Origin: Chryseobacterium sp. Leaf404
GTDB taxonomy: Bacteria > Bacteroidota > Bacteroidia > Flavobacteriales > Weeksellaceae
Direction of reading: 5' to 3'
DNA: 64,000 nt
Assembly: GCF_001424145.1 (NCBI RefSeq)
Contig: NZ_LMQM01000001.1
Span: forward strand, 124,001 to 188,000
Position numbers and translations under genes: made by a program. Every line of letters starts with the position of its first letter. Positions within the stretch are counted from its first letter, which is position 1. The notes under the pieces were generated by a model. The model saw nothing but the letters and a program-made list of their open reading frames with translations, was not told the DNA's origin and ran no database searches. This document shows positions 35,849 to 43,847 of the stretch, piece after piece.

Positions 35849-37006
35849 TTACTTCAATATCTCATCCAGCAACGCATTCATTCTCACCAAATCTTCCTTC
35901 ATCACCGATGCATACGGATCCTGAGCTTTTTTGATTAAAACAATTGCTTCATTTATTTTTTCCTGGACTCTGCCTGTTTTCAGCTGAAGTTTTTCAGCAA
36001 AATCGTCATCTATATTTTGGGTATCGATTAAAAGATCAAGCCTCACTTTATGAAGAAAATACTGTGCTTTTTTAGCCATCATTTCGTGGAAATCGCCTTC
36101 CTGCATGTAGAGATTTCCAATACTTTTCACAAAATCTATAGAAGAATTTTTCAGCGGATCGATTTCAGGAACAATTCTCTGTTTTCTTTTTGCGTTAAAA
36201 AATATGAAGAGAAGCATCCCGGCAAGCAGAAGCCACCATGCGTATTTCAAAGCAGGATTATCAAAAATAAACCTCAGAAAAAACTTTGATTTTTCGCTTT
36301 TCTTATCTGTAAACCATAATGTTTCCCGATCAGGGAGATAAGAGAAAACATCCTGTGCGTAATGGTTATTTCCTTTTTTAAGAAGATAATAATTCGTTAA
36401 AAAAAGTGGTTCAGAATGCACGTAGAAATGACCTTTACCATATTTTGCTTTGATAAAACCTGCCTGATCATCTGCTTCTTCAGAAACAATCTTTCCCAGA
36501 ATTTCAATTTCAGGTTTCACATACGTAAAGCCCCGTCCGCCCGGAAATTTATCAATTTTAATGAAGCTGTTTGAGAATTTTTTATCGGTAAGCTTTAATA
36601 CATTGCTTTCAGAATAAGAAAAATTCGAAGTATAAAAACCAATGCTGTCTGAAATATTCTTGGGAATATACTGGAAAATCACCATCGCGTCTGACCCTTT
36701 GGAAACTTCGTGCATGATTTTCTTCCAGGATTCTATATCGAGCTCCGTTTCCAAAACAAAAATATTGTGTGACTTCCTGCTATTGCTTTCGTAATAATCG
36801 TAAGGATTTTCTGAAATTTTCTTCAGCTTATCTTTAAATAGAAACTTGGCTTCCTGATTAAAAACATAGAAACCGAAAGGAGATTTTTTTGAAGTATTAA
36901 AATTTTTCCGCCAGTCTGTAACTTCCGTTTTGTTGACTTCAAGCAACGCTATAATGGCCAGAATGATGGCTAAAATTACAGCATATATTTTGAAAGTTTT
37001 ATTCAT
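35849..37006 (-). CDS. DUF4350 domain membrane protein
   Basis: 385 residues. One N-terminal helix (YAVILAIILAIIALLEV), an extracytoplasmic alpha/beta domain (about 30-255) resembling the GATase-like DUF4350 region (NIFVLETELDIESW, GSDAMVIFQYIPKN, YGKGHFYVHSEPLFLTN), then a second helix WWLLLAGMLLFIFF and a cytoplasmic tail. Lies between the DUF4129 gene and the transposase insertion. Envelope-associated; precise role unknown. Confidence 0.85.
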   Translation of the reverse strand: MNKTFKIYAVILAIILAIIALLEVNKTEVTDWRKNFNTSKKSPFGFYVFNQEAKFLFKDKLKKISENPYDYYESNSRKSHNIFVLETELDIESWKKIMHEVSKGSDAMVIFQYIPKNISDSIGFYTSNFSYSESNVLKLTDKKFSNSFIKIDKFPGGRGFTYVKPEIEILGKIVSEEADDQAGFIKAKYGKGHFYVHSEPLFLTNYYLLKKGNNHYAQDVFSYLPDRETLWFTDKKSEKSKFFLRFIFDNPALKYAWWLLLAGMLLFIFFNAKRKQRIVPEIDPLKNSSIDFVKSIGNLYMQEGDFHEMMAKKAQYFLHKVRLDLLIDTQNIDDDFAEKLQLKTGRVQEKINEAIVLIKKAQDPYASVMKEDLVRMNALLDEILK

Positions 37007-37021
37007 TTTAAAAATTCTGAT

Positions 37022-37816
37022 TTACGGTTTGAATGACTGGAACTGCTCTTTAAATTTAAGGTAAGAATTATGGTCTACACCAAACTCGCCGTACCAGATA
37101 TAATCGAAAATCAAAGCCAGATCAGAGAACTTCTGCTTCAGATTTTCGTCTTTAATTTCGTAACTGTATTCTTTGTTTGTTTTCTCGGGATTCCATGAGA
37201 TGAGTTTTTTATCGCTGAGTTTTTTAAGGATTAAAAGAAACTGGTATCTTACTGCGAGGCGGTATTCTGCACTGTTTTCAAATTGTGCAATGGTCTCGGC
37301 AAAGTTTATTTCGTGAATATTTTCGTGCAGATCCTCCTCTTTAATTTCAGTACCGGAATTTTTTCTGCCAAAGAATCCAATGTTTTTTCCGATCAGAAAT
37401 TTTATCACAAAATAGATGACAAATCCTGCCAGTATAATAACAAAAATCCTCAAAAGCAGCTTCCCTAAACTGAATGATGAATTTAGATCATTACCGAAAA
37501 TACTGCCAAAAAAACGTTCAAATTTCCGCATTAATCTTTCCCAAAAAGACTCGCGGGGTTTTACTGTTTCATAGTTGAAGTCTTCATCTTTGTACCTGGA
37601 AGAGATATTTTCTTTAAATTTTCTGCTGTAAACCGTATTTTCTGTCTGCGGTCTTTCTAAAAGCAGTGAGTCTGAAGAAACCATTCCGTCAAAAGGATTG
37701 CCCTCTTCATACACCTGCTCCACAGAATCTTCTTCCACATAGGCAGAATCGTAATCCTGTGCAGCAGCAGGATCAGAGAATATTAAAACGCTCAGTAAAA
37801 GTATCAGTTTACGCAT
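37022..37816 (-). CDS. DUF4129 domain protein
   Basis: 264 residues. Signal peptide ending near DPAAAQ, an acidic extracytoplasmic region, one transmembrane helix (LLRIFVIILAGFVIYFVIKFL, about 120-141) and a C-terminal cytoplasmic DUF4129 segment (EYRLAVRYQFLLILKKLSD, WNPEKTNKEYSYEI, DYIWYGEFGVDHNSY). It overlaps the upstream gene by 8 bp. DUF4129 proteins accompany MoxR/DUF58 pairs across bacteria; function not established. Confidence 0.88.
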   Translation of the reverse strand: MRKLILLLSVLIFSDPAAAQDYDSAYVEEDSVEQVYEEGNPFDGMVSSDSLLLERPQTENTVYSRKFKENISSRYKDEDFNYETVKPRESFWERLMRKFERFFGSIFGNDLNSSFSLGKLLLRIFVIILAGFVIYFVIKFLIGKNIGFFGRKNSGTEIKEEDLHENIHEINFAETIAQFENSAEYRLAVRYQFLLILKKLSDKKLISWNPEKTNKEYSYEIKDENLKQKFSDLALIFDYIWYGEFGVDHNSYLKFKEQFQSFKP

Positions 37817-38771
37817 TGAGACCGATGCTTTCTATTTCTTCAATTTCCAGTTTCTGGTGCAGATCTCTTCTGCTGTCAAAATACAGTAAACCAGAATTTA
37901 TGTACAGCACATTCATTAGCAAAGCAGAAATGATCACTGAAATTCCGTAAACAACCATAATTACTGCACCAAAACCGCCCTCGAAAGGATTCTGCTCAAA
38001 TCCGTTATCTGAAGTAGTTGTAGCAAGTCTCATCATTAAAATAACCATCGGAATGGCTGTGAAAACAGATGTGATGACATAATACAACACAAAGAGAATG
38101 ATGGTGGAGCCCCAATATTTCCAATAGGGTGTTTTTTCTCTTCCGTTAGCGTAAGAAAACTGGGATCTGATGGCATAACTCAGGCTTCCGAAAAATCCAC
38201 GGTTTGTGTAAATAAAATCATAGACTAAAAAAGTGATGGCATTAAAAAGCGTGGGAACAATGAAAAGTATGACTGGAATTCCTATCAAAATCAAAACCAT
38301 GGCATAGGAAATCGCAAAAAGCACAAAGGCAGCAGGAATTACAAGAAGTATTAACCCGAAATACAGCTGAATCAGCTTTCTGGAATTGGTTTTCAGATCA
38401 GAAATAATATCTTCAACACTTACCAGCTTTTGTCCATTGGCAACGCGTTTCATGTAAAATACAGGATACAGAAAATTGAGCATCATCAGAAAAGAATAAA
38501 TCAGCATGATGATAATTCCCGTGATGATCGTCAGCCCAAGATTATCTTCGAAATATCTTTCAAAAAAATAACTTTGCCCTTCTAAGTTTCCGTTGAAAAA
38601 CTGCCCCAACAATTCTCTAAAACCGAAATACATTACCAAAACCAAAAGAATCAGCACCATCCCGTTGATGAGAATAAAATTTTTAAAATAATTTTTTCCG
38701 TTGAATTTGAAGAACGCAAAACTGTCGGTAATAAAAGATCCGAAGTCGCGGTTTTTATAAAATGTGATCAT
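37809..38771 (-). CDS. Polytopic membrane protein of the MoxR cluster
   Basis: 320 residues with about six helices (for example LINGMVLILLVLVMYFGF, IITGIIIMLIYSFLMM, LYFGLILLVIPAAFVLF, ILIGIPVILFIVPTL, IILFVLYYVITSVF, VYGISVIISALLM). No named domain recognised with confidence. It overlaps both neighbours (17 bp with the SpoIIM-like gene, 8 bp with the DUF4129 gene), so the proteins are likely made together and may form one membrane complex. Confidence 0.75.
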   Translation of the reverse strand: MITFYKNRDFGSFITDSFAFFKFNGKNYFKNFILINGMVLILLVLVMYFGFRELLGQFFNGNLEGQSYFFERYFEDNLGLTIITGIIIMLIYSFLMMLNFLYPVFYMKRVANGQKLVSVEDIISDLKTNSRKLIQLYFGLILLVIPAAFVLFAISYAMVLILIGIPVILFIVPTLFNAITFLVYDFIYTNRGFFGSLSYAIRSQFSYANGREKTPYWKYWGSTIILFVLYYVITSVFTAIPMVILMMRLATTTSDNGFEQNPFEGGFGAVIMVVYGISVIISALLMNVLYINSGLLYFDSRRDLHQKLEIEEIESIGLNA

Positions 38772-39738
38772 TCGCTAATAGTTTTTGCTGTTTTGCAACG
38801 TAGTTAGGGTAAATAATATAGTATCCGCCAATTAAAACAAGCGAACCTAAAATAATAAGTAGATTAATGGCCAAAGGCATATCTAAAGCATGTCTCGTTA
38901 CGTAACCTTCAATAATTCCTGCACAGACCGTGAACGGAACCGTGCTCAGAAATATTTTAAATGAATCTTTAAAACCTCTTTTCAGAGAGTTAAATCTTGA
39001 AAGCGTTTTAGGAAAGAGGATGGACGCTCCTAAAATCAGCCCGCACATCGCCTCAATCACCATCGAAAAAATCTCGAATGTACCGTGAAGCCAGATGCCT
39101 TTCGCACTGTCTGCCAACGCACCGTTATCGTAGAAAAAATACTGGAAAGAACCCAGCATCACGCAGTTTGAGAGGTAAAAAAATAAAGTTCCGATGCCCG
39201 CAAACAATCCAAAGAGATACAATTTTGCACCCACCTGAATATTATTAAAGACAATTCCAATAGTACTTCCCCATGTAGAACCGCTCTGGTAAACCCCTAC
39301 CGCATTTTTATTTTTGATATTTTCGACGGTCATATTTACATAATCTTCGCCCAAAATAATGTTCACAAATTCTTTATCATAAACCGCGGAAACTACGCCG
39401 ATGCTTGTAAACAGCAGGAAAAACGCAAAAGCGTAACCCAAATATCTTCTGTACTGATGCACCAGCAGCGGAACTTCAGTCGCAAAAAAATGGAAAAGCC
39501 TGTTCTGCTCTACCCTTTTGGTCTTGTAAATCTGCTGATAGATCTGCGAAGAAAGATGATTGAGATAAACCACCGTATTGCTTTTAGGATAATAAGTCTG
39601 GGCAAAAGAAAGGTCGTTGATCAGGTTGATGTAAAGCGATGAGAGCTCGTCAGGATTTTTTTTCAATTTACCCTGAATAACCTCCTCTATTCCCAACCAT
39701 TTTTCTTTATTTTGTTTGATGAAATAAACTTCTCTCAT
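38755..39738 (-). CDS. SpoIIM-like (stage II sporulation protein M family) membrane protein
   Basis: 327 residues from MREVYFIKQNKEKW at 39738; the ORF reaches 39774 but that extension would run into the divergent RDD gene. An N-terminal cytoplasmic helical region is followed by five or more transmembrane helices, with the family segment NNIQVGAKLYLFGLFAGIGTL and GIWLHGTFEIFSMVIEAMCG. This family occurs in non-sporulators next to RDD and MoxR genes, so sporulation is not implied. Confidence 0.88.
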   Translation of the reverse strand: MREVYFIKQNKEKWLGIEEVIQGKLKKNPDELSSLYINLINDLSFAQTYYPKSNTVVYLNHLSSQIYQQIYKTKRVEQNRLFHFFATEVPLLVHQYRRYLGYAFAFFLLFTSIGVVSAVYDKEFVNIILGEDYVNMTVENIKNKNAVGVYQSGSTWGSTIGIVFNNIQVGAKLYLFGLFAGIGTLFFYLSNCVMLGSFQYFFYDNGALADSAKGIWLHGTFEIFSMVIEAMCGLILGASILFPKTLSRFNSLKRGFKDSFKIFLSTVPFTVCAGIIEGYVTRHALDMPLAINLLIILGSLVLIGGYYIIYPNYVAKQQKLLANDHIL

Positions 39739-39765
39739 AATTGTAAAGCTAAAATAATAAAAATT

Positions 39766-40515
39766 ATGTCTCAAATTGCGATAAATACATCACAAAATGT
39801 TAATATTAATTTTAACATATCCAATATTGGTGAAAGATTTCTGGCATTTCTTATTGACGGCGCAATCCGGCTTGTATATCTGCTCCTGATGTATTATGCG
39901 CTGTTTGACTTTTTTAATCTTTACACATATATGATGGGGCTGGATCAGTGGTCACAGAGAGCCATTTCTATCGTCATCGCGTTTCCTGCTACAGTGTATC
40001 CTTTAGTGATGGAAAGCCTGATGGAAGGCCAGACTCCCGGAAAAAAGATAATGAAAATCAGAGTTGTGAAAATAGACGGCTACCAGGCAAGTTTTGGAGA
40101 TTATCTTATCCGTTGGGTATTCAGGGTAATTGATGTAACTTTTTTAGGAATTGTAGGCCTTATTTCTGCAATAGCTACCAGAAACAACCAGAGATTAGGG
40201 GATATTGCTGCCGGAACCGCAGTGATTTCGCTTAAAAACAACATCAATATTTCACACACCATTCTCGAGAAACTTCAGGATGATTATATTCCTACGTTCC
40301 CTCAGGTGATTGCTCTGAGCGATAACGATATGAGAATTATCAAAGACAATTTTCTTAAAGCTTTAAAAATTGACGACAGACAGGTGATCACCAAACTTTC
40401 AGACAAAATTAAAAGCATTCTGAAACTCGAAGTGGATCCGCGGCAAATGACAGAAAGACAGTTCATCGGGATTGTGATAAAGGATTATAATTTTTATACC
40501 GGAAGAGAAAGTTAA
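39766..40515 (+). CDS. RDD family membrane protein
   Basis: 249 residues from MSQIAINTSQNVNIN at 39766, avoiding overlap with the SpoIIM-like gene. The RDD domain has ERFLAFLIDGAIRL (R and D), a Pro/Gly-rich loop EGQTPGKKIMKIRVVK, and RNNQRLGDIAAGT. Three hydrophobic helices. The C-terminal 80 residues are hydrophilic and helical. Divergent from the MoxR cluster by 27 bp; the pairing of RDD and SpoIIM genes is conserved, suggesting a shared membrane function. Confidence 0.9.
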   Translation: MSQIAINTSQNVNINFNISNIGERFLAFLIDGAIRLVYLLLMYYALFDFFNLYTYMMGLDQWSQRAISIVIAFPATVYPLVMESLMEGQTPGKKIMKIRVVKIDGYQASFGDYLIRWVFRVIDVTFLGIVGLISAIATRNNQRLGDIAAGTAVISLKNNINISHTILEKLQDDYIPTFPQVIALSDNDMRIIKDNFLKALKIDDRQVITKLSDKIKSILKLEVDPRQMTERQFIGIVIKDYNFYTGRES

Positions 40516-40572
40516 TTTCTTAACAATTTCTGCTCGGTTCAGTTTTTGCAGGCTTTTCTGTAAATTAAACTT

Positions 40573-40863
40573 ATGACATTCACCAATAATAAAAGCGGAA
40601 ACGGCGGTGTAATCACCCTGAATAACGAGATCAGCGAGGTCGGAAGATTAACTTACACGATATTCCCTGAAGATAAAAAACTGATTATTTCTTTTGTTTT
40701 GGTTCACAGTGAATTTGAAGGTCGCGGACTGGGGAAATATTTGGTTGAAGAAGCGATTAAATTCAGCAGAGAAAACAAATGGAATGTATATCCTCACTGT
40801 TCATATGCGAGAGCTGTGATGAAAAGAATGAACGATGTAGACGATATTTTACTTGAACGTTAA
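40573..40863 (+). CDS. Small GNAT-type N-acetyltransferase (YidJ/GtnA-like)
   Basis: 96 residues, a minimal GNAT. ISFVLVHSEFEGRGLGKYLVEEAI contains the acetyl-CoA loop (GRGLGK), and YPHCSYARAVMKR holds the Cys and Tyr/Arg typical of this short family. The last 15 bp overlap the 3' end of the convergent glycosyltransferase gene. Confidence 0.88.
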   Translation: MTFTNNKSGNGGVITLNNEISEVGRLTYTIFPEDKKLIISFVLVHSEFEGRGLGKYLVEEAIKFSRENKWNVYPHCSYARAVMKRMNDVDDILLER

Positions 40864-41823
40864 AACTTCATTCACCAAAACCTCTTCGATATTATCCGGG
40901 TAATTCACTTTCAGACGCTGTTTTGAACTGACCCAGTTTTCAATCTCCTCTTTTCTCAGGTTTTTCGAATTGGGAATTCCCAGTAAATCCAGAGCAGCGG
41001 CATTGCATTCCTGTTCGTACTGGTTATGAATAGGAATGACAAAAAGCTTTTTATCTAAAAACAAAGCTTCGGCAGGAGTTTCGAAGCCTGCGTTGCATAA
41101 AATACCTTCGCAACTTTCGAATGCTTTTAAATATTCCATCTGGTCTATCGGGAAAACCTCAACATTTTTATTTTTAAAATAAAGTTTGGAATACTTTGAA
41201 AATACTTTCCATTCCACAGGGATCTGACTTAAAATTTTAATGATATTTTCATCTGAAAAACTTGGGAGATAAACCAGATAAAATCCTTTTCTAAAACCGT
41301 CAAGCTGACGGATTTTCTTTCTGATCACCGGCGTTTTGATTTGAGAATGATACGGTTCAAAATGAAAACCAATCCTATGCTCGCTCGGAACATAATATTT
41401 CAAAACCTGCTCGCCAAAAAAATCCTTTTTTACAGGTTTTGGAGTTTCACAAAAACTCATCGACGCCTGATGGCTCAATTCCAGAAACGGAATTTTCTTG
41501 ATTTTACATGCCCATCCTGTTAAAGGTTCGTAATCGTTAATAACTAAATCATATTTTGATAAATCAAGAGACTTGATGGTATTAAAAGCCCTGAGGTAAT
41601 TATTTTCAAAAAGAATTTTAGAGTAAGAAATCCCGCCTGAACTGTTGTACAGAAGTGAAATCCCTTTATGTTGAAAATCAATCTTAAAATCTGACTTCAG
41701 TTGGGACTGATGACCACTGATTAACGTCTCCACGCAACCGTATTTTTTAAGCAAAGGAACGATTTCCTGAGCTCTTGCCATGTGGCCATTTCCTGTTCCC
41801 TGAAAGGCGTACAATATTTTCAT
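40849..41823 (-). CDS. Glycosyltransferase family protein (GT28/MurG-like fold)
   Basis: 324 residues. The N-terminus FQGTGNGHMARAQEIVPLL carries the glycine loop and GH motif of GT-B enzymes such as MurG. The C-terminal half has CEGILCNAGFETPAEALFLDK and VIPIHNQYEQECNAAAL, the donor-binding GGxxT/S-like and P-xx-QxEQ motifs of this clan. No membrane segment. Acceptor and donor unknown. An LpxH-like gene lies 90 bp upstream in the same direction, so a lipid or polysaccharide role is plausible. Confidence 0.85.
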   Translation of the reverse strand: MKILYAFQGTGNGHMARAQEIVPLLKKYGCVETLISGHQSQLKSDFKIDFQHKGISLLYNSSGGISYSKILFENNYLRAFNTIKSLDLSKYDLVINDYEPLTGWACKIKKIPFLELSHQASMSFCETPKPVKKDFFGEQVLKYYVPSEHRIGFHFEPYHSQIKTPVIRKKIRQLDGFRKGFYLVYLPSFSDENIIKILSQIPVEWKVFSKYSKLYFKNKNVEVFPIDQMEYLKAFESCEGILCNAGFETPAEALFLDKKLFVIPIHNQYEQECNAAALDLLGIPNSKNLRKEEIENWVSSKQRLKVNYPDNIEEVLVNEVLTFK

Positions 41824-41913
41824 ATGTAGATTTTTATTGTAATTTAATGGTCGTATGGTATCGCCACATCTTCTTTGTCTTTTTTTACAAATTATATTAA
41901 TGGCGATTTCATA

Positions 41914-42738
41914 TCATGAAAATTGAGTTACAATTTGCATCAGCTGATCGCTGTTGATATCCTGAATTTCGTCTGTTTCATGATCTTTCAGATTATGTTT
42001 ATGATCGTCATAATTGAATACGGACCATTTTCCTTCATTGTATTCCAGTGCCGACAGATTCTCAATCCAGTCACCAGAATTCAGATACAGGCATGAACCT
42101 TTTTTGTTCTGAACTTCTCTCATCTGGGGCTGATGAATATGACCGCAAAGTACATAGTCGTAACCATTGTCGATAGCTAATTCTGAAGCTGTCAGCTCAA
42201 AATCACCGATATATTTAATGGCTTTTTTCACGTTGTTTTTAATCTTTTTTGAAAATGAATATTTCTCACGACCCATTTTTTCCAAAAACCAGTTGACCAT
42301 ATTATTAATGACAATCAGAAGGTCATAGCCCTTTCCGCCGAGTTTTGCAATCCATTTTGAATGCTGTACAGAGGCATCAAAAACATCTCCGTGGAAGATC
42401 CATGTTTTTTTACCGTCAAGAATAAGATTTAGTTTGTTACAGACTTTAAGTTTACCCAGTTCAAAATCTGTGAACTTGCGGAACATCTCGTCGTGATTTC
42501 CCGTGATGTAGAACACATCGGTGCTTTTTGTAGCCAGAGAAAGAAATTTTCTGATGACTTTAAGGTGAGATTTGGGGAAATAAGACTTTTTAAACTGCCA
42601 GATATCAATAATATCTCCGTTTAAAACTAATGTTTTAGGTTGAACAGAATTCAGGTATCTGAGCAACTCTTTGGCTTTACATCCATAAGTTCCCAAATGA
42701 ACATCTGAAATGACAACCAACTCAACGTTTCTTTTCAT
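41914..42738 (-). CDS. LpxH-like metallophosphoesterase (UDP-2,3-diacylglucosamine hydrolase-type)
   Basis: 274 residues from MKRNVELVVISDVHLG at 42738; an ATG at 42765 would add nine residues and cannot be excluded. Calcineurin-type metal ligands are complete: ISDVHLGT, LVLNGDIIDIW, YITGNHDEMF, IFHGDVFD, LCGHIHQPQMRE. The overall pattern fits LpxH/LpxG-like proteins of Bacteroidota, which cleave UDP-2,3-diacylglucosamine or related pyrophosphates in lipid A synthesis. A different phosphodiester substrate is possible. Confidence 0.85.
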   Translation of the reverse strand: MKRNVELVVISDVHLGTYGCKAKELLRYLNSVQPKTLVLNGDIIDIWQFKKSYFPKSHLKVIRKFLSLATKSTDVFYITGNHDEMFRKFTDFELGKLKVCNKLNLILDGKKTWIFHGDVFDASVQHSKWIAKLGGKGYDLLIVINNMVNWFLEKMGREKYSFSKKIKNNVKKAIKYIGDFELTASELAIDNGYDYVLCGHIHQPQMREVQNKKGSCLYLNSGDWIENLSALEYNEGKWSVFNYDDHKHNLKDHETDEIQDINSDQLMQIVTQFS

Positions 42739-42906
42739 GAGCAGAGATTTTTTCTCTTTGATCAAAAGTGACCGCCATAACCGTAAGTATTTTGATTAAC
42801 CACTGATGGCGATGTCACGTCTGATTCTTCTGCAAAGAAACTGATTGAAAATGAACTGTATATGAATGCAATATTATTTTTCCTGCTGGCAGAAATTGAA
42901 GACATA

Positions 42907-42981
42907 AAAAAACCACGAACTCACGAATAATTCAGTTTTACCTAAAAGGATTTTAAACAAATTTAATTCATGAATTCGTGG
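42907..42981 (-). terminator. Large hairpin terminator of the yebC gene
   Basis: CCACGAACTCACGAATAA (42913-42930) pairs with the complement at 42964-42981 in about 16 of 18 positions, around a 33-nt loop; the minus strand then runs into TTTTTTT. Confidence 0.75.
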
Positions 42982-43013
42982 CAAAATATTTAGCTGTTGA
43001 AAAATTGTCAGAC

Positions 43014-43754
43014 TTATAAAGACTCCAACAATTCCTCAGTAATTTCCATGTTGTGATAAACGTTTTGTACGTCATCATCTTCTTCGAAACGGTCCAGCAT
43101 TTTCATATTGGCTTTAAACTGCTCCAGATTTACTTCTTTTGTGTTGTTTGGAATTCTCTGGAGTTCCGCACTTTTAGCTTCAATTTTCAGTTCATCCAGT
43201 TTGTGAGAAAGAGAACCAAAATCTTCGAACGCCGTCGTAATCATTACTTCTTCATCATCTTTTTCAACATCTTCAGCACCACCGTCAATCATTTCCATTT
43301 CAAAATCATCCCAATCCATTTTGATTTGAGCTAAATCTATCGTGAAAATTCCTTTTCTGTCGAAGATAAATGCCAACTCACCGTTCTTCCCCAGGTTCCC
43401 GTCAAACTTATTGAAAATAGCTCTTACATTGGCTACAGTTCTCGTAGGATTATTTGTAGTACATTCCACGAAAAATGCTACACCGCCCTGGCCGTATCCT
43501 TCGTAAGTGATCTCTTCGTAGTTTTCTGCATCTGCACCACCTGCTTTTTTGATGGCTCTTTCCACATTGTCTTTCGGCATATTGGCACCCTTCGCATTCT
43601 GGATACATCTTCTCAGTGCAGGATTGGCTTCCGGATCAGTACCTCCTGCTTTTACAGCTAAGGCAATGTCTTTCCCTATTTTTGAAAAGGTCTTGGCCAT
43701 TTTATCCCAACGCGCCATTTTTGAGGCTTTTCTATATTCAAATGCTCTTCCCAT
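43014..43754 (-). CDS. YebC/PmpR family protein
   Basis: 246 residues. Starts MGRAFEYRKASKMARWDKM, the near-invariant family beginning, with NPALRRCIQNAKGANMPKDN, YEGYGQGGVAFFVECTTNNPTRT and FDRKGIF following. YebC proteins have been regarded as DNA-binding regulators, and recent work on the family links them to translation of difficult Pro stretches. Single gene with a large hairpin terminator. Confidence 0.95.
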   Translation of the reverse strand: MGRAFEYRKASKMARWDKMAKTFSKIGKDIALAVKAGGTDPEANPALRRCIQNAKGANMPKDNVERAIKKAGGADAENYEEITYEGYGQGGVAFFVECTTNNPTRTVANVRAIFNKFDGNLGKNGELAFIFDRKGIFTIDLAQIKMDWDDFEMEMIDGGAEDVEKDDEEVMITTAFEDFGSLSHKLDELKIEAKSAELQRIPNNTKEVNLEQFKANMKMLDRFEEDDDVQNVYHNMEITEELLESL

Positions 43755-43773
43755 TTTATGTATATAATTTTGA

Positions 43774-43781
43774 CAAAAATA
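43774..43781 (-). promoter_or_regulatory. Candidate -7 promoter element of yebC
   Basis: TATTTTTG on the minus strand, 19 bp before the start. TTG runs upstream are too close to be a standard -33. Confidence 0.45.
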
Positions 43782-43794
43782 ATTAAAATCAACA

Positions 43795-43830
43795 ACAAAA
43801 AAAATACCCCCAGAAGACTGGAGGTATTTA
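43795..43830 (-). terminator. Terminator of the ompA-like gene
   Basis: AAATACCTCCAG and CTGGGGGTATTT pair (one mismatch) and the minus strand continues with a T tract. Confidence 0.85.
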
Positions 43831-43847
43831 TTATGTAGAAAAATTAA

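Noticed and set aside
39712..39774. Longer versions of the RDD and SpoIIM-like genes that overlap each other
   Set aside because: The shorter starts (39766 and 39738) begin at the family-like N-termini and remove the overlap.
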